The notes below the pieces were generated by a model. That model ran no database searches and was not told the origin of the DNA. It saw nothing but the letters and a program-made list of their open reading frames with translations. The position numbers and the translations under genes are program-made. A stretch of DNA of 55,666 nt from NCBI GenBank assembly GCA_013822725.1, contig PNKX01000028.1:1-55666 (forward strand). Direction: 5' to 3'. Below are positions 33,858-44,200 of the stretch, piece after piece (the stretch's first letter is position 1; every line of letters begins with the position of its first letter). Source of the stretch: Pirellula sp. GTDB lineage: Bacteria > Planctomycetota > Planctomycetia > Pirellulales > Lacipirellulaceae.

Positions 33858-36800
33858 TCATTTGACGGCGCCCTGGAGCGTCGTTGGATTACTAACTTTG
33901 AGCGCCGGCTCGGGCAGCAGACGCCAAGTTTCATCCTCCGGTACGCGAGCATCAATCGCATTGCCGTCTGCTTTGGTCGGCGGAATGCCGGTGACGGTCA
34001 GCTTGAAGTCGGTGGAAACAGGAACTGCCCATAGCGGCGTGCGTGGATTGGAGCCCGTTGTTGCGCCTTGGTCCGCAGGTTCTTTCGCAGGGGCATTGGT
34101 CACCGGCTTGGGCAGTTCGCGATGATACGGCTTGTTCGACTGATAGAGCTTCAGCCGCGACTCCATCCCATCGGTCGACATCGTCGCTGCCTGCGCAATC
34201 GCTTCTTGCTGGACGGCGACCGCCTTCGCAAAATCGCCGAGTTCGGCATGGGCGGCGGCGGCGAACTCGAGATATCGAGCAATGCTATCCGGGTCTGGGT
34301 GGCTAATTTTTGCCGCGGCGACCAGTTCTTGGGCGAATTGGAGGGCCCGTTTGCCGTCGCGCGTCCCTTCGACGGGCGAGGAAGCCAGCAGGTCGGCTAA
34401 GACGAATTTCGACTGCTCATCGTCGGGAAATAGTTTGAGGAGCGCCTCGGCGTCGGCGATCGCTTCGCCGTAGTGGCCGGCCAGTCGATAGACGTAACCG
34501 CGACCGGAACGAGGTTCGAACGCCTGCGGTCGCGCGGCGATCATCTTGCTGAACGCGGCGATGGCCTCGTCAAATTTCTTGGCCTCCACCAGTTTGTAGG
34601 CATTGCTCTGCTCTGACCGGAACTGTTCGAGCTGTGAGACCGGGTAGACCAGCAGTTCAGTTGACACATGATCGCCGAAGTTGAGGTCGACTACCGACGC
34701 GGAATGGTAGAAGTCATCCGATGGACGATAGTGAACTTGGTACAGCGTCCCTGGTTTTTCCACCACTTCGACGCCAATCCGAAACTTGCCCGGTAAGGCG
34801 AAAAACTTAAACGTCCCATCCTGCGAGATGGGGATGCGTTGATGCGGAGGCGGCGGCGGCGGTAGGCGCGGATGGTCGGCACGGATTGCCATCGGAATTG
34901 CAAATAGTTCTGGCTCGATATGCAGCGGCTGGCCAGTCGAGGCGTCGACGAGTTGCACTGTCACAGAGGGTGGCGGCCCCACCGCGATATCGGGCGCCTG
35001 CGTCGGTTCCGCACCGGCGGCGGCGATGACGCCCGTTAAGCCGCGCGACGCCAGTTTGGTCGGTTCTTTCAGCGTATTCTCTTCTACGAGCCAAAGGTTG
35101 TACGTTCCGGCGGGAAGATTCGCGAGGCGATAGACGCCCTGTTCGTCGGTCTGGTTGGTGGCGCTATGCGAGTGCGGAACCGGCATGTAGACCGCATCGC
35201 CCTCTCGCTTGACTTGCGGAGCATAGGTTGGTTCGCTCATTGCGCGAACCGTCACGCCTGCCACTGGCGCGCCGGTTTCATGGTGAACGACTCGGCCGAT
35301 GATCGACGCGGCGGGAAGCATCTGCACGTCGGTCGTGTCGGGCACGTCGCCACCTTCGATCCGCGTCACGGCGAAGTCGGGGTGGGTGACCACGAGCGTC
35401 GATACCTCGGCGATGGACGGGTCTTCAGGCGCGCTTGGATCTTTCTGCGAAGCAGGGGGGTTAACCGCGGTGGCAGCAAAACTGGCAAAACTATTTTCCC
35501 GACGAGCAGCATCGCGGTTGAATGTGGCGCGGTCGCTGAACACATATCGCCCGTCGGCGTCTGTGGTGGCGGTGTTCACGCCGTCGATGTTGCGCGTTCC
35601 TGCCCAAGAGCCAGCGGTGACGACGGCATTGGGGACGGGCTTGCCTTCCGGATCGGTAACTCGACCGCTCAGTTTCACTCCCGGCCGGAGCATGATCGTC
35701 CGTTTGCCGCCGGCTAGCGCTAGCTCGCCGGCTGATTGATAGATGAGCGCCGTCGCCAAGCCTGGACGCTTTAGCGCAACGAGGTACGACTCTGGCGAAG
35801 CGGCGACAAACTCGCCGGCGGCTTTCATCTTCTCAAACTTCGCAATTTGATCGGCGGAGACGACAGCCGCGAAGACGACGTTGCCGGCGTCGTCGGTGGC
35901 CAGCGTTTTGATTGGCTTGGCGTCGCCTGTTCGCGACGCAGCGCTGTAGAGCGTGGCTTCGACGCCAGCGAGGGGTTGTTTGTTTTCGTCGACGATGTGG
36001 AGTTCGAGGGCGTTGGGCTGGTGCTTCACGGGTTCGATCGGCACGGCTTGAATTGTTCCCATGCCTACAGATTGGTGGGTTGTGCCTGAAGCAGGTGTCG
36101 CATTAGCCGGAGCGCTGTTGCCGGCTTTCTTGTCGCTCGCTTGTTCGGCCGCACTGTTGGCGGGTTGCAGCGTCACTGCCGAGAGACCGAGTGCGAGTAC
36201 GGTTAGCGCCGCCAGCGTACCGCGCCGCCACAGCGCCGAACACGAACGCATCACGTTGAACTGCTCGTTCAACAATACTGCAATGCGGCGTTTGAGTTGC
36301 GACGGGCCTTCCCAGAGGCCGACGGCGCCGGCGAGGCGTGGGGGGCGTTGGGTGCTGGCCGTGCTGGCCCAGGCGAGGAGTTGTTGGGCGTAGTCGAGGC
36401 GGCCGGCGCGGTCGGCGGCGGCGGCGTCGGCGAGGGTTTCCTGATCGAGGCGGATCGTGCGGCGGAGGAGCCAGTAGAGGGGTTGGGGCCAGAGGAGGAT
36501 CAGCAGCAGGCGGGTGGCGGCGAGGGTGTGGAGGTCGCGGTGTTGGAGGTGGGCCCATTCGTGGGCGAGGATTGGGAGTAACGCCACACTAATATCCCGT
36601 TTTCTCCCCTCTCCTTGACGGGGAGGGGTGTTAGGAGAATCGAAAGGCTTGCCCTCAATAGGGTTCGCCCCCCTCCCCAGCCCTCCCCTCCAGGGGGAGG
36701 GAGCCACAACATCGCTGCGCGATGCTTGGTCGAATGTACTAGGGAGCAGAATGGTGGGGCGGTGGAGGCTGAGGGCGACGGGGGCGGCGATGCGGTCGCT

Positions 36801-37364
36801 TAACAGGAGTTGTGGGGGCGTTTTCTCGGGGCCGCAGAGTTGTTGGAGGAGTTCTTGGAGTTCGCGGGGGGCGGGGGTCGCTTGTTGGCGGACGCGGCGG
36901 GCGAGGATCGCGCCGGTGATGAGCCAGAGCGTCACTGCCGCGGAGCCGGTGGCGTAGGCGGCGACGAGAATGACGGACCAGTCAATTGGCTTGGCGGGGA
37001 CGGCGACGGGCTGCGCCGAGACGCTTCGTTCGATGCTCGGCGATGATGGGGCGAGGGTTGCCGGCGACTCATACGGCGTGAGGAGACTATCGCTCTGTGC
37101 GAGTGAAGACGTGTCGAATGGCGTTGGTGCAACCGACGTGATCGACGTTTGTGGTTCGCTCAGTAGATGGACGAGCGACCAGCCGGGGAGGGCGCACAGC
37201 AACGCGAGGGCGGCGAGCGCGGCCAGGGTCGACTTCGCGACGGCGAGGCGCTGGGCCGGTTGCCGCAGTGAGGCGAGGGCGAGCATGACGCCGAGGAGGA
37301 GGGCGGCGGCGAGGAGTTGGTAGTCGGCGAGCCAGAGGGCGAAGAGCGCCATGAGTGGACTCAC
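33858..37364 (-). CDS. BlaR1/MecR1-like M56 metallopeptidase receptor with carboxypeptidase-regulatory and TPR domains
   Basis: A 1168-residue membrane protein. The N-terminal ~385 residues form the M56 peptidase unit: membrane helices at about 4-30, 42-62, 130-155 and 377-400, with the zinc motif HEWAH (268-272). Instead of a penicillin-binding sensor, the C-terminal part carries beta-sandwich carboxypeptidase-regulatory-like (Cna-B) domains (VKLSGRVTDPEGKPVPNAVV; AASIIGRVVHHETGAPVAGVTV) and TPR-like helices (about 945-1070). Between ILLP and ILAHE there are about 55 residues where relatives have about 15; the excess is encoded by a repeat. It lies 69 bases after a BlaI-type repressor and should cleave it on signalling. 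Start GTG 37364 or ATG 37352. Confidence 0.88.
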   Translation of the reverse strand: MSPLMALFALWLADYQLLAAALLLGVMLALASLRQPAQRLAVAKSTLAALAALALLCALPGWSLVHLLSEPQTSITSVAPTPFDTSSLAQSDSLLTPYESPATLAPSSPSIERSVSAQPVAVPAKPIDWSVILVAAYATGSAAVTLWLITGAILARRVRQQATPAPRELQELLQQLCGPEKTPPQLLLSDRIAAPVALSLHRPTILLPSTFDQASRSDVVAPSPWRGGLGRGANPIEGKPFDSPNTPPRQGEGRKRDISVALLPILAHEWAHLQHRDLHTLAATRLLLILLWPQPLYWLLRRTIRLDQETLADAAAADRAGRLDYAQQLLAWASTASTQRPPRLAGAVGLWEGPSQLKRRIAVLLNEQFNVMRSCSALWRRGTLAALTVLALGLSAVTLQPANSAAEQASDKKAGNSAPANATPASGTTHQSVGMGTIQAVPIEPVKHQPNALELHIVDENKQPLAGVEATLYSAASRTGDAKPIKTLATDDAGNVVFAAVVSADQIAKFEKMKAAGEFVAASPESYLVALKRPGLATALIYQSAGELALAGGKRTIMLRPGVKLSGRVTDPEGKPVPNAVVTAGSWAGTRNIDGVNTATTDADGRYVFSDRATFNRDAARRENSFASFAATAVNPPASQKDPSAPEDPSIAEVSTLVVTHPDFAVTRIEGGDVPDTTDVQMLPAASIIGRVVHHETGAPVAGVTVRAMSEPTYAPQVKREGDAVYMPVPHSHSATNQTDEQGVYRLANLPAGTYNLWLVEENTLKEPTKLASRGLTGVIAAAGAEPTQAPDIAVGPPPSVTVQLVDASTGQPLHIEPELFAIPMAIRADHPRLPPPPPPHQRIPISQDGTFKFFALPGKFRIGVEVVEKPGTLYQVHYRPSDDFYHSASVVDLNFGDHVSTELLVYPVSQLEQFRSEQSNAYKLVEAKKFDEAIAAFSKMIAARPQAFEPRSGRGYVYRLAGHYGEAIADAEALLKLFPDDEQSKFVLADLLASSPVEGTRDGKRALQFAQELVAAAKISHPDPDSIARYLEFAAAAHAELGDFAKAVAVQQEAIAQAATMSTDGMESRLKLYQSNKPYHRELPKPVTNAPAKEPADQGATTGSNPRTPLWAVPVSTDFKLTVTGIPPTKADGNAIDARVPEDETWRLLPEPALKVSNPTTLQGAVK
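36603..36705. repeat. CCCTCCCC palindromic repeat inserted in frame in the M56 domain
   Basis: CCCCTCTCCTTGACGGGGAG near one end and CCTCCCCTCCAGGGGGAGGG at the other are each hairpins, matching the intergenic repeat at 25544-25577. Read in the gene's frame it encodes about 35 residues (APSPWRGGLGRG through PPRQGEGRKR) just before HExxH. Confidence 0.75.
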
Positions 37365-37433
37365 TGGGGAGAAGGGTTTAGGTGTCGGGGTTCAGAGTTC
37401 AGAAAAGGCAGAAGCCGCGACCGTTGGTCGCGG

Positions 37434-37826
37434 TTAGTCGCTCGCTCCTTCGGCGCGTCTGCGGGCGGCGTCGATCATGGCTTGGAGTTCGTCGAGTTCC
37501 TGGGCCTTCAGGGGGCGGGATTCGAGGGCGTGGACGAGGTACTCGTCGACGGCGCCGTCGAAGACGCGTTCGAGAAAGCCGCCGGCGATTTGGCGGAAGG
37601 TTGATTCTCGCTCGATGAGCGGCAGGTAGACGTAGGCCTTGCCGTCGCGGCGGTGGGAGACGAGGCCCTTCTGTTCCATTACCTGGAGGAGGCTGAGGAC
37701 GGTCGTGTAGGCGAGGTCGGCGCCGCGGGAGTTCATCGCGTCGGCTACGTCTCGGACGGTCGCCTCGCCGCGGTCCCAGAGGACTTTGAGGGCGTCAAGT
37801 TCGCGGTCGGTGGGGGGGGTGAGCAT
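37434..37826 (-). CDS. BlaI/MecI-family transcriptional repressor
   Basis: A 130-residue winged-helix repressor: TDRELDALKVLWDRGEATVRDVADAM, YTTVLSLLQVMEQKGLVSHRRDGKAYVYLPL and a C-terminal dimerisation helix region (FLERVFDGAVDEYLVHAL). BlaI proteins bind dyad operators as dimers and are cleaved by the M56 partner. The ATG at 37826 begins the family N-terminus; a frame to 37931 adds 35 unrelated residues and would overlap the promoter. It is the first gene of an operon with the receptor, 69 bases downstream. Two matching dyads lie in its promoter, so autoregulation is likely. Confidence 0.92.
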   Translation of the reverse strand: MLTPPTDRELDALKVLWDRGEATVRDVADAMNSRGADLAYTTVLSLLQVMEQKGLVSHRRDGKAYVYLPLIERESTFRQIAGGFLERVFDGAVDEYLVHALESRPLKAQELDELQAMIDAARRRAEGASD

Positions 37827-37874
37827 GGGAATGCTGAGGGGTGAATGCGGAATGCTGAAGGGGAATGGGCTTGA

Positions 37875-37890
37875 TACTGGTTGGGCAGTA
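37875..37890. promoter_or_regulatory. Putative BlaI-type operator 2
   Basis: TACTG-N6-CAGTA dyad (TACTGGTTGGGCAGTA). It lies just downstream of the predicted transcription start and 33 bases centre-to-centre from operator 1, about three helical turns. Confidence 0.75.
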
Positions 37891-37903
37891 TGTTGATTTC
37901 GGG

Positions 37904-37931
37904 ATTCTACTGGACGGGCAGTAGGTGTCAA
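37904..37931 (-). promoter_or_regulatory. Promoter of the BlaI/M56 operon
   Basis: On the minus strand a perfect -35 TTGACA (37931-37926) and -10 TAGAAT (37909-37904) are separated by 16 bases. The spacer is almost entirely filled by operator 1. Predicted start near 37897, giving a leader of about 70 bases. Confidence 0.8.
37908..37923. promoter_or_regulatory. Putative BlaI-type operator 1
   Basis: CTACTG-N6-CAGTAG dyad (core TACTGGACGGGCAGTA), placed between the -35 and -10 boxes so that a bound repressor would block RNA polymerase. Confidence 0.8.
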
Positions 37932-38382
37932 GGAAATTCCTGTAAGACATTATTCACATTGGCTTTATGATGGATCGTCAAGTGGCGTGAATGGTGGTTC
38001 TTTTGCGGCAATCTTTAAGGCAAAGGGCGCCCGGGGGCGTGTAAACGACGGCCGTAGCATGTACTTAGGTACCGACGTACACAGTACTGGCGTATGTGGA
38101 CTGATTTCCCCAGCGCTGCTCACCACCAAACGCTGCCGACGCTCACCTCCCTCTGCCCACGGACACATCCGCACTCGCCCGCAAACCTTACCTAGTCTCC
38201 ATGACCCCGGCTTTTAGACCATCTCGCAGTTGGCGCGGTTGAAATGCCGATGCGGATTGTATGGGTGGACTGGTCGGCCGCTGGGGGCGATGCGCCGCGA
38301 AACGCGGACGCTAGCAACCGGCAGCGGCTTGGCCCGCTCAACGGACTGACAACGAACATCACCACTGGTCGATGGCGCCGAT

Positions 38383-39468
38383 ATGGCTCGAGTTGGACGA
38401 CGACGACGCGTGTTGAACGACGAGGTGCGGAACGCCTCGGGGATAGCCGCCGCTTCTTACGGCGGGGCGCTCGATCCCGATGCGCCGCGCTACGGCGAAC
38501 AAGCGAACATTGAAAATCATCCCCAGGTGACCGATTTTGTGCCGCGGCGGAAGCTGGCGGTGCTCTCGACGCTGCTGGCGGGCGTCGGCACGGCGGCGGC
38601 GACGGCGGCGATTGCGCACTATGCCGAAACGATTGCGGCGGCGCTGCCGGGCGTCTCGGCCAGCGAGTTGAGCGCCGGGATGGCGGGCGGCGTGTCGGCC
38701 TGGACGACGGCGATCGCGATGCTCGTGATCGCGATGCTGGCGAAACTCACCTTCTCGCTGCGGCGGCATCGCGTCGACGATTACGCGGGGCGCTATCGCG
38801 TGTGGAAATGGATCGGGTTTGGCGCGCTCGCGATGAGCGTCAACGCTGTGGCGCCGATTCATGGGTTGCTCGCAAAGGCGGCCGTGACCGCGACCGGCTG
38901 GTCGTTGACGGCGGCCGGCGCCGAGTGGTGGCTGGCGCCGCTGGCGCTCGTGGGGGGTTGGATCTTTGTGCGGTTGCTGTTGGAAATCGGCGAATCGCGG
39001 CCGGCGCTAGCGTTCACGCTGATGGCGGCGATATGCTACGGCGCGGCGGCGGTCGGCGTGCTCGGGTTCATGCCAACGATCGTAGAACCCTGGGGCGCCA
39101 TGGCAGCCGACGCCTTGCCGCTGGTGGGCGCCACGTTCGCGCTGACGGGGATGATGGTCTTCGCTCGCTATGTGGTGCTCGACGTGCAGGGGCTCATCGA
39201 TCACGCCCCACGGCCGATCGCCGTGAAGCCGGCCAAAGTCGAGAAGAGCGAAGCCAAGGCAGAGGTGAAGGCTGCGGCTGCGGTCGCGACGCCGGCGAAG
39301 ACTACGCCCGCACCCGCTCCTGCGGTCGCTGCGGCGACGAGCCATCAGGCCGAGGACTCGCACGACGAAGAATGGTCGGACGACGCCGAGGAGGATGACG
39401 ACTTCGGCAACCGGAAGCTGTCGAAGGCCGACAAGAAGCGGCTGCGGCGGCAGAACCGGGCGGCGTAA
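38383..39468 (+). CDS. Multi-pass membrane protein of unknown function
   Basis: A 361-residue protein with about six hydrophobic helices (roughly 58-80, 100-122, 140-160, 185-207, 215-237 and 245-268). A long charged cytosolic tail follows, first Ala/Pro/Lys-rich (KVEKSEAKAEVKAAAAVATP), then acidic (DDAEEDDDFG), ending with basic KADKKRLRRQNRAA. I do not recognise the family; the tail composition suggests a flexible linker and a nucleic-acid- or membrane-contacting end. The start is uncertain because no clear ribosome binding site precedes ATG 38383. The 451-base spacer before it (37932-38382) shows no gene or clear signal beyond the BlaI promoter. Confidence 0.72.
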   Translation: MARVGRRRRVLNDEVRNASGIAAASYGGALDPDAPRYGEQANIENHPQVTDFVPRRKLAVLSTLLAGVGTAAATAAIAHYAETIAAALPGVSASELSAGMAGGVSAWTTAIAMLVIAMLAKLTFSLRRHRVDDYAGRYRVWKWIGFGALAMSVNAVAPIHGLLAKAAVTATGWSLTAAGAEWWLAPLALVGGWIFVRLLLEIGESRPALAFTLMAAICYGAAAVGVLGFMPTIVEPWGAMAADALPLVGATFALTGMMVFARYVVLDVQGLIDHAPRPIAVKPAKVEKSEAKAEVKAAAAVATPAKTTPAPAPAVAAATSHQAEDSHDEEWSDDAEEDDDFGNRKLSKADKKRLRRQNRAA

Positions 39469-39570
39469 GCGGGCGACGTTTGGGCGGCCTGGCCCGCGTC
39501 GTGAACCCCTCGTCGGGCGGACGCTTCATTTGGTAGGCTGGGGCCTCGTCCCACCCTACGGAAGATCGAC

Positions 39571-41130
39571 ATGACAGTACGGACTCGCTTCGCCCCCAGC
39601 CCGACGGGGTATCTCCATATCGGCGGCGTGCGGACGGCGCTGTTCAATTGGCTCTTCGCGCGAAAGCATGGGGGGCAGTTTCTGTTGCGGGTCGACGACA
39701 CCGATCAGCAGCGGAACGTCGACGCGGCGCTCGCGCCGATCCTGCATGGGTTCCAGTGGCTCGGCATGGACTGGGACGAGGGGCCCGAGGTCGGCGGGCC
39801 GTGCGGGCCATACTATCAGTCGCAGCGCGGCGACTTGTATCAAGCGGCGGTGGAGAAGTTGCTCGCGAGCGGGCATGCCTATCGTGACTTTGCGACGACC
39901 GAAGAATTGCAAGCCGAGCGCGAGGCGGCGCAAGCGGCGGGCGGGCAGTTTACCTACAGCCGCCGCTGGATGGCGGAGAGCGACGCCGAGGCGGCGAAGT
40001 TTGCAGCCGAGGGCCGGCAAGGCGTCGTGCGACTGAAGATGCCGCGCGAGGGCGAGCTTGTGCTGAGCGACCTCATCCGCGGCGAGGTGCGCTTCGCGTG
40101 GGCGGCGGAGCAGGATCACGTCATTCAGCGGGCTGATGGGACGTGCCTCTATCACTTGGCGTCGGTAGTCGACGACGAGGCGATGCGGATCAGTCACGTG
40201 ATTCGGGCCGAGGAGCATCTGCCGAACACGCCGCGGCAGGTGTTTATTGCGCAGTCGTTGGGGTATGAACTGCCGGCTTACGCGCATTTGCCGTATGTGG
40301 CGGAGCCGGGAAGCAAAACGAAACTCAGCAAGCGGAAGCTCGACAAGTATCTGAAGAATCGCGATTTCGCGGCGCTCATGGAACGCGGCAATTCGATTGC
40401 GACGCGGCTCGGGTTGGCGACGACGGCCGATACGTTCAATCCGGTGATCGTCGACTTCTATGAGCAGATCGGCTTCCTGCCCGATGCGCTGCTGAACTAT
40501 CTGCTGCTGTTGGGTTGGTCACTCGACGGTGAGCGCGAAGAGTTTTCGCGCGAGGCCATGATCGAGCTGTTTTCGCTGGAGCGAGTGAACAAGTCGCCGG
40601 CGAGTTTCGATCCGCAGAAGCTGTTGGCGTTTCAAGATCGAGCGATGCAGCAGTTGCCGCTGAAGCAGAAAGTGGCGAAGTGCCTGCCGTTTTTGCAGGG
40701 GGCGGGGCTGGTGGCCACGCCGCCGCCGTGCAACACGGCGCCCTATCTGTCGTCGATTCTCGAGGCGGCCGGCGATCGCGTGAAGATGGCGGGCGACGTG
40801 TTGGACTATACCGAGTTTTACGTCGCGGACGAAGCGCTACCGTACGACGCCGCGACGGTGGAGAAGCGGATCACGAAGCCGGAGAACGCGAAGCCGCTAC
40901 TCAAGGCGTATGCCGCGGAACTCGCGAGCGTCGAACCGTTCGAGGCTACGGCGATCGAAGCGCACCTCAAAGAGTTCGTGGAACGGCAGGGCGTGAAGAT
41001 CGGCGATCTCGTTCATGCCGTGCGGGTGGCGATCAGCGGCAAAGGGGTGGGCTTTGGGCTGTTTGAGACGCTGGCGATTTTAGGACGCGAGCGGTGCGTG
41101 CGGCGGATTGAGCGGGCGCTGACGCTCTAA
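39571..41130 (+). CDS. gltX: Glutamyl-tRNA synthetase
   Basis: A 519-residue class I aminoacyl-tRNA synthetase that charges tRNA-Glu (and in organisms without GlnRS also tRNA-Gln). The ATP-binding HIGH motif is in [24 protein letters not shown], the family motif RVDDTD follows (usually RIEDTD), and the KMSKS-type loop is KTKLSKRKL. The anticodon-binding C-terminal domain extends to the end, with normal overall length. GGAAGA lies five bases before ATG. It follows the membrane protein by 102 bases and may share its transcript. A palindromic repeat lies directly after its stop. Confidence 0.96.
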   Translation: MTVRTRFAPSPTGYLHIGGVRTALFNWLFARKHGGQFLLRVDDTDQQRNVDAALAPILHGFQWLGMDWDEGPEVGGPCGPYYQSQRGDLYQAAVEKLLASGHAYRDFATTEELQAEREAAQAAGGQFTYSRRWMAESDAEAAKFAAEGRQGVVRLKMPREGELVLSDLIRGEVRFAWAAEQDHVIQRADGTCLYHLASVVDDEAMRISHVIRAEEHLPNTPRQVFIAQSLGYELPAYAHLPYVAEPGSKTKLSKRKLDKYLKNRDFAALMERGNSIATRLGLATTADTFNPVIVDFYEQIGFLPDALLNYLLLLGWSLDGEREEFSREAMIELFSLERVNKSPASFDPQKLLAFQDRAMQQLPLKQKVAKCLPFLQGAGLVATPPPCNTAPYLSSILEAAGDRVKMAGDVLDYTEFYVADEALPYDAATVEKRITKPENAKPLLKAYAAELASVEPFEATAIEAHLKEFVERQGVKIGDLVHAVRVAISGKGVGFGLFETLAILGRERCVRRIERALTL

Positions 41131-41146
41131 TCCGAGCCATCTCCAC

Positions 41147-41236
41147 GGGTGGCACGCCCTAAGGTACTCTGCAGAGCGTGGTGAACCCTTCGCTTCTCCA
41201 ACCACGCCCATCGGAGTACCTCTGGGCGTGCCACCC
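41147..41236. repeat. Inverted repeat, GGGTGGCACGCCCT family, copy 2
   Basis: Arm GGGTGGCACGCCCT (41147-41160) faces GGGCGTGCCACCC (41224-41236), matching the element at 84-156. It lies between the convergent genes gltX and the secretin-N protein and might help separate their transcripts. Confidence 0.75.
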
Positions 41237-41246
41237 TGCAATCCCG

Positions 41247-44200
41247 TTAGTCGCGGCCGCCACGATCGCCGCCGCGGTCTCCGCCTCGATCACCACCGCG
41301 TCCGCGATCGCCGCGGTCGCTTCCGCGATCTCCGCCACGGTCGCCCCCTTCACTGCGGCCACGGCTGCTACCTGTCGCGGCGCCTTCAGGCGGCTTGTTG
41401 CCTTGCCAGGGGCGGGCGAGGGCCGTGTTGAGGACGGCCTGCAGGTCGGCCGCCTTGAGCGAGCCGCGGAGTTCGTGGACTTGGACCACCGTGTCGGGCT
41501 TCGCCTTCTCGTCGAGCGAGACGGCCAATTCTTTGACATTTTCCCAAATCGCGTCATCGGCGGAGATGATCAGCGAGTTGGAGATTTCGTCGACGCCGAT
41601 CGAGAGGGCGCCTTCAAATGACATCTTCATCGGCTTCGACTTGGCGCTGCTGGAACTTGAACCGCCAAAGAAGCTGAAACGCTCGCTGCGGCTGCGACCG
41701 CCGTCGTCGCCTTCGCCGCCTTTATTTGCCTGGAACTCCTTGTCCTTGGAGCTGAGCAGATCGCGATAGACTTCCTTGATCGCGGTCCCAATGTCCTGAG
41801 CGCTGGAATAGCGAATCGGGACGATGTCGGTCTTGCGCTTCGAGACGGAATCCTCGCTGACGGGCTGATCGTAGATTTTAACCAGATTGCGAATGACTTC
41901 GAGCTGCGCGGGGTTGGCGTTTTGCGCGACGATCGTGTTCGTGTCGATGTCGTAAATGAAGCGGAGCTTTCGCGGCTTGCCGAGCGTGGCGGGGGCTTCT
42001 TCCTTGCTACTGTCGTCGTCCCACCACCAACCGAAGCTGCTTGTATCGTCTTTTTCTTCCAATTCGTCGGCGAAGTATTCTTCAAGATTGAGCGAGACCA
42101 TGCTGGCGCGCGAGTTGTAGAGCTGGAAGACTTCGAAGTCTTGTTGCGGCGGTTCGAGTTCGTTCATCAACTCTTCGAGTTGGTCGAGCGCGGCGACGTC
42201 GTCGGAGCTGATGATCATGCGGCCGTCGGGGGTGACGGTGATGTTGATCGGGGCAGTTTGAGGGGCGTCAGCTGGCGCGGGCTTGTCGGCCTCTGCTTGC
42301 CCTGCGTGTGGAGTCGATTCCGTGGGCTTGGCTTCCTCTGCCGCTGGCGGCGTCGCGTCGGCAGCCGGTTCCGCTTGTTCGGCGATGAGAGTAAATCGTG
42401 GCTGCGCGATAGCTGAATTCGCGAACTGGAAAGGGCGCCGTTGTAGCGAGGTAATCTTGTCCTTCGGCGTCGGCTCCGCTGTCGGCTTCTCTTCGGCCGG
42501 AGCGACGCTGGGGGCCGCCTCCTTCGGGGCCACGTTGATGTTGAGCTTATTTTGGCCCGCCCAGGTCTCTTGGAGTCGGCGGAGGAGGGCTTCGGTCTCG
42601 GCGGGCGTGCGCGATTCCATCACGCGCCACTTGTTAGGATTGCCGCCGGAGCCGGCGGCCACGGCGCCAAGGTCTTTTAGCAGCGCCGTGACTTCCTTGT
42701 ATTCGTCTTCGTTCGCCCAGAGGAGGAGGCGGTTGTTTTCGACGTCGGCCTGAATGCGGAACGCGGCCGTGTCTTCCTCTTCCTCGTCGCCGCCGTTGTC
42801 CCAGGGGGACCAGTAACGGTTGCGATTGTTCTCTTCCTTCTTCTTCTCGCCGACCATGAGGGCCTTGATCGTGCCGGCGACTTGATCGGCGCGAGTCTTG
42901 CGGCTCAGCCAGACGACCTTCAGGCCGCGGCCGCTGCCGTCGAGCTTGTCGATCAGCGACTCGATCGTCGCATGATCGGCGGTGGTGGCGAGGGCGAAGA
43001 TCGTCTTGCTGCGGTTGTCGTGAGTCAGCTGCGTCAGCGGATTCAACCCGCCGAGGTCTTGGAGGGCGTCGACGACTTCGTCGGGATCAATGCTGACGGT
43101 GGAATGACGCTTGAAGGTTAACACCTCGGCGCCTGTCGCCGGATCGGCGGCAGCGACGCCGCCGCTTTCGGGAACGTCGAATTCTTCGATGGTTTTGGCG
43201 ATGATCGTCATCTCAGCCGGCGGAGCGTTCACCAGGAGGAAATTTCGCCGTTTGTCAACGGCAATGTGGACCGGCGGACCATCTTCCTTCAGCATCTTGC
43301 TGATGTCTTTCCCCTGCTGCTGCATCTGCATGGCCATCTGCATCTTCTGTTGCTCAAGTTGCAGTTCCATGGGCCCCTTGCGGGAGCTGGGGTCGAGCCC
43401 GAGCACGACCATCACCTGGTCGGCGATGTAATCGGCGCGGCGATACTTGAACGGGCCGAAGACGCGCGGGCGGACGTCTTTGTCGGCGACCAACTGCTCG
43501 CCGTAGAGGAGGTCGCGAACGTCGCGGAGGTTGGCGACGGAGTCGATCACTTGGATCTGCTTCGACGCCAACAGCGGGGTCACTTTGGCGTTGGGGCTGA
43601 GGACGACCTTGAGGTCTTCAACCGCCTTGGCAGGATCCATTGTTGCAGGGAGCGGGAAGCGTGCCCGGACGAAGTCGTGCGGCGACTGGTCGTCGAGGTC
43701 GTCGGGCTCGACACGGCGGACGAGGCTGGGGTCGATCTTGTCGATCTTGACCACCGTCAGCACGTCGCCGAGCGAGATGATCGTGAAGCCGCGCGCCATC
43801 AACGTCCGGTTGAGCAGGTCGCGGGTTTCGTTGATCGAATAGCGCCGCTGCGTCGACAGGTTCACAAAGTCGGCGGGCAACTCTTGCCAATCGAGGCTTT
43901 GCTTCGAGACGGTGGCGAACCACTCCAATACATCGGGCCAAGGCTGGCCGCGGAAGTTGAATTGGACCATGCCATCCTTATCAGGGGCGGCCTTCAGTTC
44001 CTCGGCGTTGGCCTGCGGCTTGTCGGTGGGGCGTTTGATCGTCTTCGATTCTTCCGGCGGCTTCTCGCCTTCGGGGGGCTTTTCGCCTTCCGGCTTCGGT
44101 TGTTCTGCGCCGGGAGGTTGTTGCATAGGCTGCGGGACGCCGGGTCCGCCCATCTGGCCGGCCCGAATGCGGGCTTGGATTTCGGGCGGCAACTTGCTGA

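Noticed and set aside
33861..34400. Several plus-strand open frames across the M56 gene and other large minus-strand genes
   Set aside because: They are antisense frames typical of high-GC DNA and lack start signals or family features.
41247..41420. CGATCGCCGC-type short tandem repeats resembling a CRISPR or satellite
   Set aside because: They are codons for the Arg-Gly-Asp tail of the secretin-N protein, without unique spacers. No CRISPR array was seen anywhere.
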